The notes: generated by a model from the sequence alone, not told the origin. A stretch of 64,000 bases of DNA from an uncultured Ruminococcus sp. (GCA_910576995.1 CAJTLC010000012.1:42624-106623), one strand, 5' to 3'. Counted from the stretch's first letter, positions 42,323-51,398 are shown. Program-made: numbers and translations.

Positions 42323-43351
42323 TCAGTCCGCCGCGCCGATCTCTCGTTTTACAAGTTCCATATCGTTTTTCACCATGCGCTCTACAAGTCCCGAAAAATC
42401 AATCTCGCGCTTCCAGCCGAGCTTTTTCTCCGCTTTTTCGGGATTTCCGAGAAGTATATCAACTTCCGCGGGACGGAAGAACTTCTTATTCACCTTTACA
42501 ACAGTTTTTCCCGTAGCCTTGTTTATGCCGATTTCGTCAACGCCCTCGCCCTGCCACTGCACTTCTATCCCTGCATGACGGAACGCGGTTTCCGCAAATT
42601 CGCGGACAGTGCGCGTTTCGTTGGTCGCGATAACGTAATCGTCAGGCTCGTCCTGCTGAAGCATGAGCCACATTGCTCTCACATAGTCTTTGGAATGTCC
42701 CCAGTCGCGCTTGGAATCGAGATTTCCCAGTTCTACGCACTCCTGCAAGCCCAGACTTATACGGACTGCGGCGTCGGTTATCTTTCGCGTAACGAATTCG
42801 ATTCCGCGGCGTTCGCTTTCATGATTGAAGAGAATTCCCGAACACGCGAACATATTATAGCTTTCGCGGTAATTTTTCGTTATCCAGTGACCGTACAGCT
42901 TTGCAACGCCATAGGGACTGCGCGGATAGAAAGGCGTTTTTTCGGTCTGCGGCATTTCCTGAACCATGCCGAACATTTCCGAAGTTGAAGCCTGATAAAA
43001 TCTTGCTTCGGGCTTGACAATACGGATAGCCTCCAGCATATTCGTAACGCCTATAGCATTTATATCGGCAGTTCCTATGGGCGTATCCCAACTTGCATAT
43101 ACGAACGACTGCGCCGCCAGATTATAGACCTCGTCCGCCTGCGAAATTTGCATCGACGAAATAAGCGAGATCGGATCCGTCATATCAGCATAGATAAGCG
43201 TGATCTTATCTTTAAGATGCGCAATATTGCCATAATCAACAGTCGCTTTTCTGCGCCATATTCCATAAACATTATAACCTTTTTCGAGAAGCAGCTCCGC
43301 AAGATAAGAGCCGTCCTGCCCTGTAATTCCCGTAATAAGTGCGTTTTTCAT
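42323..43351 (-). CDS. gmd: GDP-mannose 4,6-dehydratase
   Basis: 342 residues. Makes GDP-4-keto-6-deoxy-D-mannose from GDP-mannose. NADP motif GITGQDGSYLAE (residues 8-19), RRKATVDYGNIAHL, NLAAQSFV, active-site ASTSEMFG (Thr, Glu) and YGVAK (Tyr, Lys), then FNHESERRG and LGNLDSKRDWGHSKDYV. Substrate for the adjacent rmd. Starts 19 nt after the manC stop. Confidence 0.96.
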   Translation of the reverse strand: MKNALITGITGQDGSYLAELLLEKGYNVYGIWRRKATVDYGNIAHLKDKITLIYADMTDPISLISSMQISQADEVYNLAAQSFVYASWDTPIGTADINAIGVTNMLEAIRIVKPEARFYQASTSEMFGMVQEMPQTEKTPFYPRSPYGVAKLYGHWITKNYRESYNMFACSGILFNHESERRGIEFVTRKITDAAVRISLGLQECVELGNLDSKRDWGHSKDYVRAMWLMLQQDEPDDYVIATNETRTVREFAETAFRHAGIEVQWQGEGVDEIGINKATGKTVVKVNKKFFRPAEVDILLGNPEKAEKKLGWKREIDFSGLVERMVKNDMELVKREIGAAD

Positions 43352-43370
43352 AATTGACCGACTCCTTAAT

Positions 43371-44435
43371 TTATATAAGTTCGTTTCTGCCCGACTCTTT
43401 CAGACGAGCAATGATTTTTTTGATATCCTGCGCGCTGTTTTTCGAGCATATCAGAAGAGCGTCCTCTGAATCCACGATAACGATATCTTCCACACCGACT
43501 GCCGCAATAAGGCGTTTTCCGCCGCATATTGTGGCATGGCGCACGTTTTCCGCAACAACTTCGCCCTCGAAATAATTTTTATTCCCGTCAGTTTTGTTGA
43601 TGCGCTCCACTGCAAGCCAGCTTCCCACATCGTCCCAGCCGAAGCTGCCGGGGATGGTATAAATATTTTCAGCCTTTTCCATTATGCCGAAATCCACCGA
43701 TTCGCTGCGGAATGAGGTAAATTCGCGCTCCAGCGTTTCGTCGAATTCATCCGTTCCATAAGCCTCTCCGATCCTGACTGCGCCCTCGTAAATATCGGGC
43801 ATAAATCTGCGGATATTATTCATTATCGAAGACAGTTTCCAGATAAACATACCGCTGTTCCAGAGATATTTTCCCGAAGCCAGATATTTCTCGGCAGTCG
43901 GAAGATCGGGCTTTTCCACGAATTTTTCAACGGCGTAGGCGTCGCCGCAGCTTTTGCCGAAATTGATATATCCGTAGCCGGTTTCGGGATAATTCGGAGT
44001 GATGCCGACCGTCACGAGATTTTCACCCTGTTCGGCAGTTTTTACAGCCTTTTTCAAAGTATCGGCGAAAATCGTTTCCAAGCCGATAAGATGATCGGAC
44101 GGCAGCACCATCATGACCGCGTCGTCGTATTTTCTGCCGATGACCGCAGCCGCAAAAGCGATGCACGGAGCGGTATTCCGCGGCGCAGGTTCGGCAAGTA
44201 TATTTTCTTTCGGAATTTCGGGAAGCTGCTCCCTCACAAGAGGAATGTAGTCGGAATTAGTCGAAATATAGACGTCTTCAGGTTCAACAAGCGAAGATAT
44301 CCTGCGAACCGTCTTTTGTATCATTGTTTCGCCGTCGGCAGTAAGCGAAAGGAACTGCTTCGGACGGGAATTTCTGCTGCGCGGCCAGAATCTTTCTCCT
44401 CTGCCTCCCGCCATTATAACCGCTGTTATTTTCAT
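43371..44435 (-). CDS. manC: Mannose-1-phosphate guanylyltransferase
   Basis: 354 residues, the single-domain GMP form without the isomerase half of type II PMI-GMP enzymes. Makes GDP-mannose. Pyrophosphorylase motif MAGGRGERFWPRSR (8-21), LPSDHLI (about 112), the lysine motif FVEKPDLPTAEKYL, WNSGMFIWK, and GSFGWDDVGSW. Phosphomannomutase and mannose isomerase are not in this window. Overlaps the sugar transferase stop by 4 nt. Confidence 0.95.
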   Translation of the reverse strand: MKITAVIMAGGRGERFWPRSRNSRPKQFLSLTADGETMIQKTVRRISSLVEPEDVYISTNSDYIPLVREQLPEIPKENILAEPAPRNTAPCIAFAAAVIGRKYDDAVMMVLPSDHLIGLETIFADTLKKAVKTAEQGENLVTVGITPNYPETGYGYINFGKSCGDAYAVEKFVEKPDLPTAEKYLASGKYLWNSGMFIWKLSSIMNNIRRFMPDIYEGAVRIGEAYGTDEFDETLEREFTSFRSESVDFGIMEKAENIYTIPGSFGWDDVGSWLAVERINKTDGNKNYFEGEVVAENVRHATICGGKRLIAAVGVEDIVIVDSEDALLICSKNSAQDIKKIIARLKESGRNELI

Positions 44436-45817
44436 CTGTCGTCCTCTTTTCCATGCACTGAATCCGAAATTACGACTTCGCCCGACTCGGCGTTGGTCTT
44501 TGGCGGAAACAGCATTGTTTTTACAGTCATGAAAATTATCTGCAAATCCATTCTGAACGAGTAATTTTCAATGTACATTAGATCCATTTTAAGCTTATCA
44601 TAAGGCGTTGTATCGTAAACTCCAGTGACCTGAGCGTAACCCGTAAGACCTGCTTTAACTTTCAAGCGAAATTCGAATTCAGGCATTTCCTCCTGATAAA
44701 GCTTAGTAAGTTCGGGACGTTCCGGACGAGGCCCGACTACCGACATTTCGCCTTTTAAGATGTTGAAAAGCTGCGGGAACTCGTCGAATCGAACTGCGCG
44801 CAGAAATTTTCCCACGGGAGTTATTCTCGGATCGTCGTCGGAAGCCAGAACAGGCCCGCTGTTTTTTTCCGCGTCCACGATCATGCTGCGGAATTTATAG
44901 ACATTGAATTCCCTGCCGTTTATGGTGAGACGCTTCTGCTTATAGAGTACGGGACCGCCGTCGTAGAGTTTAACGGCAACAGCCGAAACGATCATTATCG
45001 GCGACAACAGCAGGATCGCGATGATCGAAAAAACAATATCGAAACTGCGCTTCAAAAACCGCTGCTCAAAATCGAGACCGTAGTTGCGGCAGAGCAGCAG
45101 CGGAGTATCGAACAGACGAATATCGTCCGCGCCTCTTATAATAATATCTGAAATTTTCGGCGCTATATACGAACGAATGGAATTTTCATAGCAGAATTTC
45201 ACATAATTATTTCTCTGTTCAGCCGAAATATCACAGATTATCACGCCTTCGTATTTCAATATAAGTTCCTTGATCTTCTCGGGATCTTCGGACGCGCTGA
45301 TAGATTCGCATATCATATACTTGTCCACCCGGCGGCTCATTTTCATTACAAGAGAAGCCGCCTGATGACTGCCATAGAGGATCATAAGCTTTCGCGGAGG
45401 ATAGATCAGAAAGTATATCCTTCCCGTAACAAGCGTCCATAGGGCGATGAAGCCGAAATCCGCGAACGTAAGCATTATTATCGGCGAGACCGCCATAAAA
45501 TCGCGCCCGATAAGGCTGATAAGAAAATACGCGACAAAATCTGCGCAGGCTACCGAAAGAAGCTGAGAATAAAGCATATCCGTCTTTTTCAGATAGCCAA
45601 ACTTAAATCCGCCGTACGCCTTAAAAAAAAGATACACAAGCAGGCTGTAGATTCCGATAAGCACCCAGTTTCCGCGCCTGTAATACGGCAGAATAATAGT
45701 TTCGCTGTAATATTTATACCAGACGAAAGCGAAACCGCCCGTAAGGATACCCATCATCACAAGTGCGAAACACAAGGAGATAATTCGCTTATATCTGTCT
45801 CTTTTTATATGTTCCAT
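44432..45817 (-). CDS. Priming sugar-phosphate transferase (polyprenol-phosphate glycosylphosphotransferase)
   Basis: 461 residues, first gene of the operon. Four N-terminal membrane helices (about 13-125) and a Rossmann-like cytoplasmic domain precede the catalytic bacterial sugar-transferase domain (about 265-445), with the re-entrant helix SFDIVFSIIAILLLSPIMI, then GPVLYKQKR, FNVYKFRSM, RFDEFPQLFNILKGEMSVVGPRPERP, and GLTGYAQVTG. It links the first sugar-1-phosphate to undecaprenyl phosphate, the initiating step of a capsule or cell-wall polysaccharide. Donor sugar unknown. Confidence 0.92.
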   Translation of the reverse strand: MEHIKRDRYKRIISLCFALVMMGILTGGFAFVWYKYYSETIILPYYRRGNWVLIGIYSLLVYLFFKAYGGFKFGYLKKTDMLYSQLLSVACADFVAYFLISLIGRDFMAVSPIIMLTFADFGFIALWTLVTGRIYFLIYPPRKLMILYGSHQAASLVMKMSRRVDKYMICESISASEDPEKIKELILKYEGVIICDISAEQRNNYVKFCYENSIRSYIAPKISDIIIRGADDIRLFDTPLLLCRNYGLDFEQRFLKRSFDIVFSIIAILLLSPIMIVSAVAVKLYDGGPVLYKQKRLTINGREFNVYKFRSMIVDAEKNSGPVLASDDDPRITPVGKFLRAVRFDEFPQLFNILKGEMSVVGPRPERPELTKLYQEEMPEFEFRLKVKAGLTGYAQVTGVYDTTPYDKLKMDLMYIENYSFRMDLQIIFMTVKTMLFPPKTNAESGEVVISDSVHGKEDDR

Positions 45818-45908
45818 AGTTCACCTTTTCAGATTCAAAGGATTGTTCAATAACTTGTCCGCATAAAAATTTTATGCCAGTTCCGGTGCAGACAGGTTCT
45901 CAAATTAA

Positions 45909-45937
45909 ATTATAACAAATGCGGAAATATATGTCAA
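45909..45937 (-). promoter_or_regulatory. Promoter of the polysaccharide operon
   Basis: Minus strand TTGACA (45937-45932), 17-nt spacer, TATAAT (45914-45909). The leader of about 90 nt carries AGAACCTGTCTGCAC (a half copy of the family B end) and the hairpin CATAAAA/TTTTATG. Confidence 0.8.
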
Positions 45938-45986
45938 TAGAATTTGCCGCTCTTTACAAATTTCAATGTCAAAAAACGTCACATTG

Positions 45987-46033
45987 CACAAAAAAATCTG
46001 CCTGCACGAGTTCAATGACACGTGCGGGCAGAT
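45987..46033 (-). terminator. Rho-independent terminator of the yabP-yabQ-divIC-yabR operon
   Basis: Minus strand ATCTGCCCGCACG and CGTGCAGGCAGAT form a 13-bp stem (one wobble) with a 12-nt loop, then TTTTTTG. It lies 6 nt past the yabR stop. Confidence 0.9.
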
Positions 46034-46038
46034 CGCCG

Positions 46039-46482
46039 CTACTTTCTGCGCGTTTTGTTTTTCCTGTCGGTACTTCTTTTAAGATCGCCGATCTTTTCTT
46101 CGCTGGACTGTTTAAAGTGGGACATCATATCCTCGAACGTCATTTCGGACTGGGGAACAGTTTTTTTCGGTTCCCAGATATTCGGCTTGCTTCTGCGTTC
46201 GCGGTTGGGATTGAACTTTCTCTTTTCGGGTGCGGGAGCGTTTCCGCCGTCCATGGCCTTTTTGATGGAAAGACTGACCTTGCCCGCCTCGTTGACGCCG
46301 ATGACCTTTACCCTGACCTCCTGCCCTTCGGTAAGATGCTCGCGGATCTCGCTGACAAAGGTATTGGCGATCTCGGAGATATGTACCATTCCGCTTCCGC
46401 CGCCGTCAATGTCTATAAAAGCTCCGTACTGCGCGATTCCCTTTACCTTGCCTGTGTAGATTTTTCCGATTTCAAGCTGCAT
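46039..46482 (-). CDS. yabR: S1-domain RNA-binding protein, YabR type
   Basis: 147 residues. One S1/OB RNA-binding domain (about 1-75: IGKIYTGKVKGIAQYGAFID, GSGMVHISEIA, VKVIGVNEAGKVSLSIK) and a basic, disordered tail ending KNKTRRK. In Bacillus the yabR gene follows divIC in the same order as here, which supports the name. It binds RNA or ribosomes; the exact role is unknown. Last gene of its operon, 62 nt after divIC. Confidence 0.85.
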   Translation of the reverse strand: MQLEIGKIYTGKVKGIAQYGAFIDIDGGGSGMVHISEIANTFVSEIREHLTEGQEVRVKVIGVNEAGKVSLSIKKAMDGGNAPAPEKRKFNPNRERRSKPNIWEPKKTVPQSEMTFEDMMSHFKQSSEEKIGDLKRSTDRKNKTRRK

Positions 46483-46544
46483 AATGTTTATAAAACTCCT
46501 TAAATATAATTTTACTTTTTGCCGTGACGATATCTTCGAAAAGA

Positions 46545-46889
46545 TCAGTCCCTTGATGTATCATAAAAACGTCTTTCGTCCGGATATGCATAACCGCGTT
46601 CTTCCAATGCGACTCGCTCCATATAGGCGGAAATGTCGTCACTTTCAAAAGTACGTTTCAGATCCTCGTTTTTGAGGGTATACGAATCGATCTGCGCCTG
46701 AATTCGGACAAGCTCCTGCTCCTTGTCGCTGCAATCGCTTTCGGTGGCAAATACAACCACGCCGCAGCCTATTGCGACTGCGACTGCCGCAAGTTTGAAA
46801 AGGCCGCTGTTGAACAGACCTTTTTTAGCTTTTGGCTTTTTTATTTTCGGCTTTGCTGATTTTTTTCCCGACTGTCTTTTTTTTGCCAA
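46545..46889 (-). CDS. divIC: Septum formation initiator protein, DivIC/FtsB type (TTG start)
   Basis: 114 residues. A very basic N-terminal tail (KKRQSGKKSAKPKIKKPKAK), one membrane helix (FKLAAVAVAIGCGVVVFATE, about 31-50) and an extracytoplasmic coiled coil (ELVRIQAQIDSYTLKNEDLKR). Late divisome component that works with FtsL and DivIB. Starts with TTG behind AAGGAA and overlaps the 3' end of yabQ by 65 nt in another frame. The gene name rests on both sequence and the yabP-yabQ-divIC-yabR order. Confidence 0.85.
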   Translation of the reverse strand: MAKKRQSGKKSAKPKIKKPKAKKGLFNSGLFKLAAVAVAIGCGVVVFATESDCSDKEQELVRIQAQIDSYTLKNEDLKRTFESDDISAYMERVALEERGYAYPDERRFYDTSRD

Positions 46890-47412
46890 CTTTTTTCACG
46901 TTCCTTCTCATTTTGGATTCCATTTTATTATACAACAAAACCGGCGTTCTTTGCAAGAGGATTTTTAACTTTTTATAGGTTTTTACAAAAAATTTGGAAC
47001 ATCCCACAAATTTTGCAGCTGCTTTTCTATATAATAATGCATATAGCGATTTTATCGGAGTCAATATTATGCCGACAAACTTTTTCAGTCCGCACAAAAG
47101 TTTTTCGAGGGTTCTCATTACGAACGTTCCGACGGTAAAAAAATACAAAGCCGCGCCGAGAACGTTTCCGATGATATAGTAAACGCGAAGTTCTCCGCGT
47201 GCGCAAACATTTGCAAAGGAAGAAAGGAATACGGCATAGCTGCCGAGAAAAACAATATCTTCAATGATCACGAACACGCCCTTATGCGGAACGAGCAGCC
47301 GGAATGCGCGAAAAACATCGTAATACGCCCCTATGAACGCTCCGCAAAGGCATGACGCGAAAAAGAGAAACAGTTCCTCCTCAATGGAAAAGAAAGTTTC
47401 CGGCACGTTCAT
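46825..47412 (-). CDS. yabQ: Spore cortex biosynthesis protein YabQ
   Basis: 195 residues. Four or five membrane segments (FLFFASCLCGAFIGAYYDVF, VFVIIEDIVFLGSYAVFLSS, YYIIGNVLGAALYFFTVGTF) and a Lys-rich tail. Needed in Bacillus for cortex formation in the outer forespore membrane. Overlaps yabP by 4 nt upstream and divIC by 65 nt downstream. Confidence 0.88.
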   Translation of the reverse strand: MNVPETFFSIEEELFLFFASCLCGAFIGAYYDVFRAFRLLVPHKGVFVIIEDIVFLGSYAVFLSSFANVCARGELRVYYIIGNVLGAALYFFTVGTFVMRTLEKLLCGLKKFVGIILTPIKSLYALLYRKAAAKFVGCSKFFVKTYKKLKILLQRTPVLLYNKMESKMRRNVKKVGKKKTVGKKISKAENKKAKS

Positions 47413-47687
47413 CTGAAAAGCCTCCCGAGCGCCGATATAGGTCCTTTTTTATCCTTGTCGCCGTAGACTATCGACCATATATCGCCGGTTATGGTCATAT
47501 CGCCCGTTTCCACGCTCATGGAATCGATGTGAAGTTCACGCCCCTGAATAGTCAGTTCGCCCATCTGGGTGTAGAGACATATCGCCTTTTCATCAAAGCT
47601 GTCAACGTCGGTTATTCCCGAAATACTCATGCTGCCGCGGTTTTCGAGAATTATGTTGTGATCTTTCTTTATAACCTTGTCCTGCAT
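47409..47687 (-). CDS. yabP: Sporulation protein YabP
   Basis: 92 residues; beta-strand-rich YabP/YqfC family: DHNIILENRGSMSISGI, VDSFDEKAICLYTQMGELTI, GRELHIDSMSVETGDMTI and GDIWSIVY. Acts with YabQ in spore cortex assembly in the mother cell. Start behind AAGGAGA. A sigma-E promoter is expected, but I could not place one with confidence in the upstream 100 nt. Confidence 0.92.
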   Translation of the reverse strand: MQDKVIKKDHNIILENRGSMSISGITDVDSFDEKAICLYTQMGELTIQGRELHIDSMSVETGDMTITGDIWSIVYGDKDKKGPISALGRLFR

Positions 47688-47852
47688 AAAAAATCTCCTT
47701 TTTGATCGGCTTCAGAACCTGCGCCCATAGGAAAGAATACAAGCTCCCAGAGCCTTTTTATTAAATTCTATTCGCCGTTTTCAGATATTATGTCTTGTTA
47801 AAATCATACAAAAATTATCTAAAAAATTTTCTCCCTTTTTTCATAAAAACTA

Positions 47853-47881
47853 TTGCAAAAAGATTGAACGTATGGTATAAT
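47853..47881 (+). promoter_or_regulatory. Promoter of secG
   Basis: TTGCAA (47853-47858), 17-nt spacer, TATAAT (47876-47881), followed by a 60-nt leader with GGCTTTTTGCC and ACGGAGG before the ATG. Confidence 0.75.
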
Positions 47882-47943
47882 TAAAAAGCTATTTGAATTA
47901 AACGGCTTTTTGCCGAGGCATACTATTTACGGAGGTTACAATT

Positions 47944-48204
47944 ATGGGAGTTCTTGAAATTGTCGGAGGAGCCGTTCTCCTTGTCGTTTGCATCGCTATC
48001 ATCATACTCTGCCTTTCACAGGAGCAGAAATCACAGGACAGCATGACCGCCGCTCTCACGGGCGCAAGCGCGGATTCTTTCTACGGTAAGAACGAAGGCA
48101 GAAGCCGTGAAGCTATTCTTGCAAAAATCACAAGAATAGGCGGAATAATCCTTTTCGTGATAACCCTTACAGTGAATATTATTCCGATTTTTACTGATAA
48201 GTAA
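47944..48204 (+). CDS. secG: Preprotein translocase subunit SecG
   Basis: 86 residues. Two membrane helices (LEIVGGAVLLVVCIAIIIL and GGIILFVITLTVNIIPIF) around the conserved loop SQEQKSQDSMTAALTGAS, then SFYGKNEGRSREAILAKIT. Non-essential SecYEG partner. Placed before rnr as in many Firmicutes. Confidence 0.93.
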   Translation: MGVLEIVGGAVLLVVCIAIIILCLSQEQKSQDSMTAALTGASADSFYGKNEGRSREAILAKITRIGGIILFVITLTVNIIPIFTDK

Positions 48205-48246
48205 TCAAACGCCCCGTGACAGATGTCATGGGGCTGTTTGCTTTTC

Positions 48247-48344
48247 AGAACCTGTCTTCACAAGCTGCAGCACACGTCTTTTCGGCAAATTTTGCCGATT
48301 ACTGCGTCGAAAATCCGCACACTGATCTTGTGAAGACAGGTTCT
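48247..48344. repeat. MITE-like element, family B copy B2 (18-bp perfect inverted ends)
   Basis: AGAACCTGTCTTCACAAG (48247-48264) is exactly inverted at 48327-48344. The 62-nt interior has TCGGCAAA/TTTGCCGA near 48281. It begins 42 nt after the secG stop and ends 26 nt before rnr. The end sequence resembles B1 (AGAGCCTGTTCAG). Confidence 0.7.
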
Positions 48345-48370
48345 CAACTATAATTTTACAGGAGTATCAA

Positions 48371-50530
48371 ATGTCAAAATCAAAAAAGAAAAATGCCGGC
48401 GTAAAATCCGCCGCTGCTTTCGGAGCAGAAAATTATAAAAATAAAATCGTTACATTTTTGCAGACCGGCGACAAAAAACTTATGCCGATAGAGCAGCTCG
48501 AAAAAAAATGCCGCACCAAAAAATTCGGCAGAGAAGCCTTTATACAGGCGTTTTCCGAACTGCGCGAAGAGGGCAGAATAATCGTCCGCAAGGGCATGAG
48601 AGCGGGTCTTGCCGATCGCTTTTCACTCAAACGCGGCGAAATAAGCCGTCTAAGCCGCACATTTGGATTCGCGCTGACCGAGGACGGCACGGAATATTTT
48701 ATACCCGGCAAATGTATGCTGGGAGCAATGCCGGGCGATAAAGTCCTTATCGAGGATATTCCCTCCCGAAGCGGCGAACCCGAGGGCGGAGTGGTCGATA
48801 TTCTCAGTTTCGGCAGCTCCGAAATGACGGGCATCGTCAGATATGCCGACGGCGGTATGTTTTTTGAACCGGATTCAGCTTCAAACAGCCGCCTTATTAT
48901 CGAAAACGGCGGCGTTAAATTTTCTGATGGCGATAAGGTTCTTGCCGAAATAACCAAACGCGGCAGACGTCATTCGGAGCATAAAGTGCGCATTATTTAT
49001 GTATTCGGCAGCGGCGACAGCGCGGAAGCCTGCTCCCGTTCAATACTTGCGCTGCACGGCGTGGAATGCGAATTCCCGCCCGAAGTTCTCAAAGAAGCAC
49101 GAAAAATTTCCGAGGGCGGCGTTCAGGAATACAGCTTCAACAACCGCGAAGACCTGCGCGGGATGAATATTTTCACAATTGACGGCGCGTATTCCAAAGA
49201 TCTCGACGACGCGGTTTCGGTTGAACGAACCGAAAAAGGCTATCGTCTGGGCGTTCACATCGCCGATGTTTCGCATTATGTAAAGGGCAACAGCGCTCTT
49301 GATAAAGAGGCTCTGCGCCGCGGCACGAGTATTTATTACGCCGATAAGGTCATTCCCATGCTGCCGAAAGAACTTTCCAACGGCATCTGTTCCCTCAACC
49401 CGAACGAGGACAGGCTTACGCTTTCCGCATTTATCGAACTTGACAGCGACGGAGAAATGCTTAATTACCGTTTCTGCAAAAGCGTTATAAGATCTCGCGT
49501 AAAGGGCGTATATTCGGAGATTAATCACATTCTTGACGGTCCTGCCGACGCGGATATAATTGAAAAGTACGCTTGCGTTATCAATGATATATCGCTTATA
49601 AACGAACTTGCGGACAAGCTTATTGCCAAGAAAAAAAGCCGTCACGCTCCCGAACTCGAAACGGTAGAAAGCAGCCTTTTGATAGATGAAAACGGCGTTT
49701 GCTGTGGAGTAATGCCCATTCAGCGAGGCAAATCCGAAAGGATCATCGAGGAATTCATGCTGACAGCAAATGAAGCCGCCGCCAAACTTGCGCGTGATAA
49801 ACACGTTCCGTTCGTGTACCGTATTCACGAAGCTCCTCCTGCGGAAAAAACTGAACTTCTCTGCGAAACGCTTGCCAAACTTAATATAGATTACCCGCAT
49901 TTCAGCGAATTTTCGCCCTCTCATGCCGCAAAAATACTCGACAACGCGCGCGGCACGGAACTTTTCGAGGCTGTAAACACAATGGTTCTGCGCTCCATGT
50001 CTAAGGCAAAATATTCCGAAGAACCGCTGGGACATTTCGGATTGGCGCTGGACGATTATGCTCATTTTACGTCGCCTATACGCCGTTATCCCGATCTTGC
50101 TATTCACCGCATAATAACGGATATTCTCGCAGGCTACAATGAAACGTGGCTTAACAAGAGATACGGCGGATTCGCGGTAAATGCGGCTTCATCGTCATCG
50201 GCAGCCGAAATTCGCGCCGTTTCCGTGGAACGCGAATGCGAAGACTGCTACAAAGCAGAATTCATGAAAAATCACATTGGCGAAAGCTTTTCAGCTAAAA
50301 TTTCTTCCGTTACTGAATTCGGATTTTATGCAGAACTCCCGAATTCAGTAGAAGGATTAGTCCATATCCGCACACTTCCCGAAGGCGAATACGACTACAC
50401 CTATCCGACCGCGCTGACAGAAAAATTTAGCGGAACCGCGTATAAATTAGGAGATACTGTTCAGATAATCTGCGCCTCTGTTGACGTAAGCAGCGGAAAA
50501 ATCGATTTTGTTCTTGACGACGAGGAGTAA
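48371..50530 (+). CDS. rnr: Ribonuclease R
   Basis: 3'-5' exoribonuclease that degrades structured RNA and helps trans-translation. 719 residues. N-terminal winged-helix (about 20-85), two cold-shock domains, the RNB catalytic domain with TIDGAYSKDLDDAVSV (four metal-binding Asp residues kept), HIADVSHYVKGNSALD, YYADKVIPMLPKELSNGICSL, ARGTELFEAVNTMVLRSM-type helix and HFTSPIRRYPDL. A C-terminal S1 domain follows (SFSAKISSVTEFGFYAEL). Family form is normal except Tyr-Ser where most have Asp-Ala after TIDGA. smpB, often next, is absent. Start behind ACAGGAGTATCAA. Confidence 0.95.
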   Translation: MSKSKKKNAGVKSAAAFGAENYKNKIVTFLQTGDKKLMPIEQLEKKCRTKKFGREAFIQAFSELREEGRIIVRKGMRAGLADRFSLKRGEISRLSRTFGFALTEDGTEYFIPGKCMLGAMPGDKVLIEDIPSRSGEPEGGVVDILSFGSSEMTGIVRYADGGMFFEPDSASNSRLIIENGGVKFSDGDKVLAEITKRGRRHSEHKVRIIYVFGSGDSAEACSRSILALHGVECEFPPEVLKEARKISEGGVQEYSFNNREDLRGMNIFTIDGAYSKDLDDAVSVERTEKGYRLGVHIADVSHYVKGNSALDKEALRRGTSIYYADKVIPMLPKELSNGICSLNPNEDRLTLSAFIELDSDGEMLNYRFCKSVIRSRVKGVYSEINHILDGPADADIIEKYACVINDISLINELADKLIAKKKSRHAPELETVESSLLIDENGVCCGVMPIQRGKSERIIEEFMLTANEAAAKLARDKHVPFVYRIHEAPPAEKTELLCETLAKLNIDYPHFSEFSPSHAAKILDNARGTELFEAVNTMVLRSMSKAKYSEEPLGHFGLALDDYAHFTSPIRRYPDLAIHRIITDILAGYNETWLNKRYGGFAVNAASSSSAAEIRAVSVERECEDCYKAEFMKNHIGESFSAKISSVTEFGFYAELPNSVEGLVHIRTLPEGEYDYTYPTALTEKFSGTAYKLGDTVQIICASVDVSSGKIDFVLDDEE

Positions 50531-50533
50531 ACT

Positions 50534-51328
50534 ATGAAAAAAATACTAACTTTGACCGCGATTCTTGCGCTGATGTGCGTCATGACTTCATGCGGCGATA
50601 AAAAAGACGATAATTCGCAGAGCGGAAGTTCCGTTTCCGAAGTTTCCACAACTTCCGAAGCTTCGGAAACGACTGCCGAAAATACAGATACAACTCAAAC
50701 GGAGACTCTTTCCACAAAAGCCGAAACGTCGGGTTCAACCGCAAAATCCGTCAGTACATCGGCGACTTCCTCCGCTCAAAACAACGACTCAAAGCCGTTT
50801 TTATCAGCGACAGAGGGCGGAGTCGTTTTCCCATCGCCCGTTGAAGAGACGTCCGACTCGGATCTCATCGCCGGCGCTCAGAAATTGTTTGAACAGGCTT
50901 GCGAAATGGAATGGAATTTCACCGTAGGCTCGCCCTATGAAGTCGATCAGAACGTTTCGGTTAAGAATTCCTACGGCTGGGACTGCTATCTGGTGACGTC
51001 CGACGGTATACTTTCACTTGAAGAAGTTCGCCTTGATTATCATAAGATTTTCAGCGAGCATTACGAAGATCATCTGGAAGAAGTCTTTACTGAATACGAC
51101 GGCAGAGTATATTGTCTCTGCGGCGAGAGAGGTTCGGATATTTTTTACATTGATTCCGAAATTACAGCGGTAAATTCACGCTCCGACAACGAAATTTCAT
51201 TCACAGTCACGGATTCCTACTCCGACGACGATTTCGGCGGCGGAAGCTGCGTGAAAGAACGCGAATTCTCCATTTCAAAGGACAGCGACGGTTCATGGCG
51301 CGTAAGCAAATTCACGCTTCCATACTGA
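50534..51328 (+). CDS. Lipoprotein with a Ser/Thr-rich linker, unknown function
   Basis: 264 residues, start 4 nt after the rnr stop (GAGGAG ribosome site inside rnr). Signal peptide with lipobox MTSC (Cys20). Residues about 25-95 are a Ser/Thr/Glu-rich spacer (SEVSTTSEASETTAENTDTT), then a folded domain of about 150 residues (EQACEMEWNFTVGSPYEVDQ, GWDCYLVTSDGILSLEEVRL, YCLCGERGSDIFYIDSEI) with three Cys and a C-terminal strand ending SWRVSKFTLPY. No homologue recognised. Probably a surface protein, co-transcribed with rnr. Confidence 0.75.
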   Translation: MKKILTLTAILALMCVMTSCGDKKDDNSQSGSSVSEVSTTSEASETTAENTDTTQTETLSTKAETSGSTAKSVSTSATSSAQNNDSKPFLSATEGGVVFPSPVEETSDSDLIAGAQKLFEQACEMEWNFTVGSPYEVDQNVSVKNSYGWDCYLVTSDGILSLEEVRLDYHKIFSEHYEDHLEEVFTEYDGRVYCLCGERGSDIFYIDSEITAVNSRSDNEISFTVTDSYSDDDFGGGSCVKEREFSISKDSDGSWRVSKFTLPY

Positions 51329-51366
51329 CCCAATGTAAAATTCGTGTAAAATTTTCCGGGGAAATA

Positions 51367-51394
51367 TTGACGAATCCTATAATAATGATATAAT
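51367..51394 (+). promoter_or_regulatory. Promoter of the Na/Pi cotransporter gene
   Basis: TTGACG (51367-51372), 16-nt spacer, TATAAT (51389-51394). A start point about 51401 puts the following hairpin at the very 5' end of the message. Confidence 0.7.
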
Positions 51395-51398
51395 AAAA

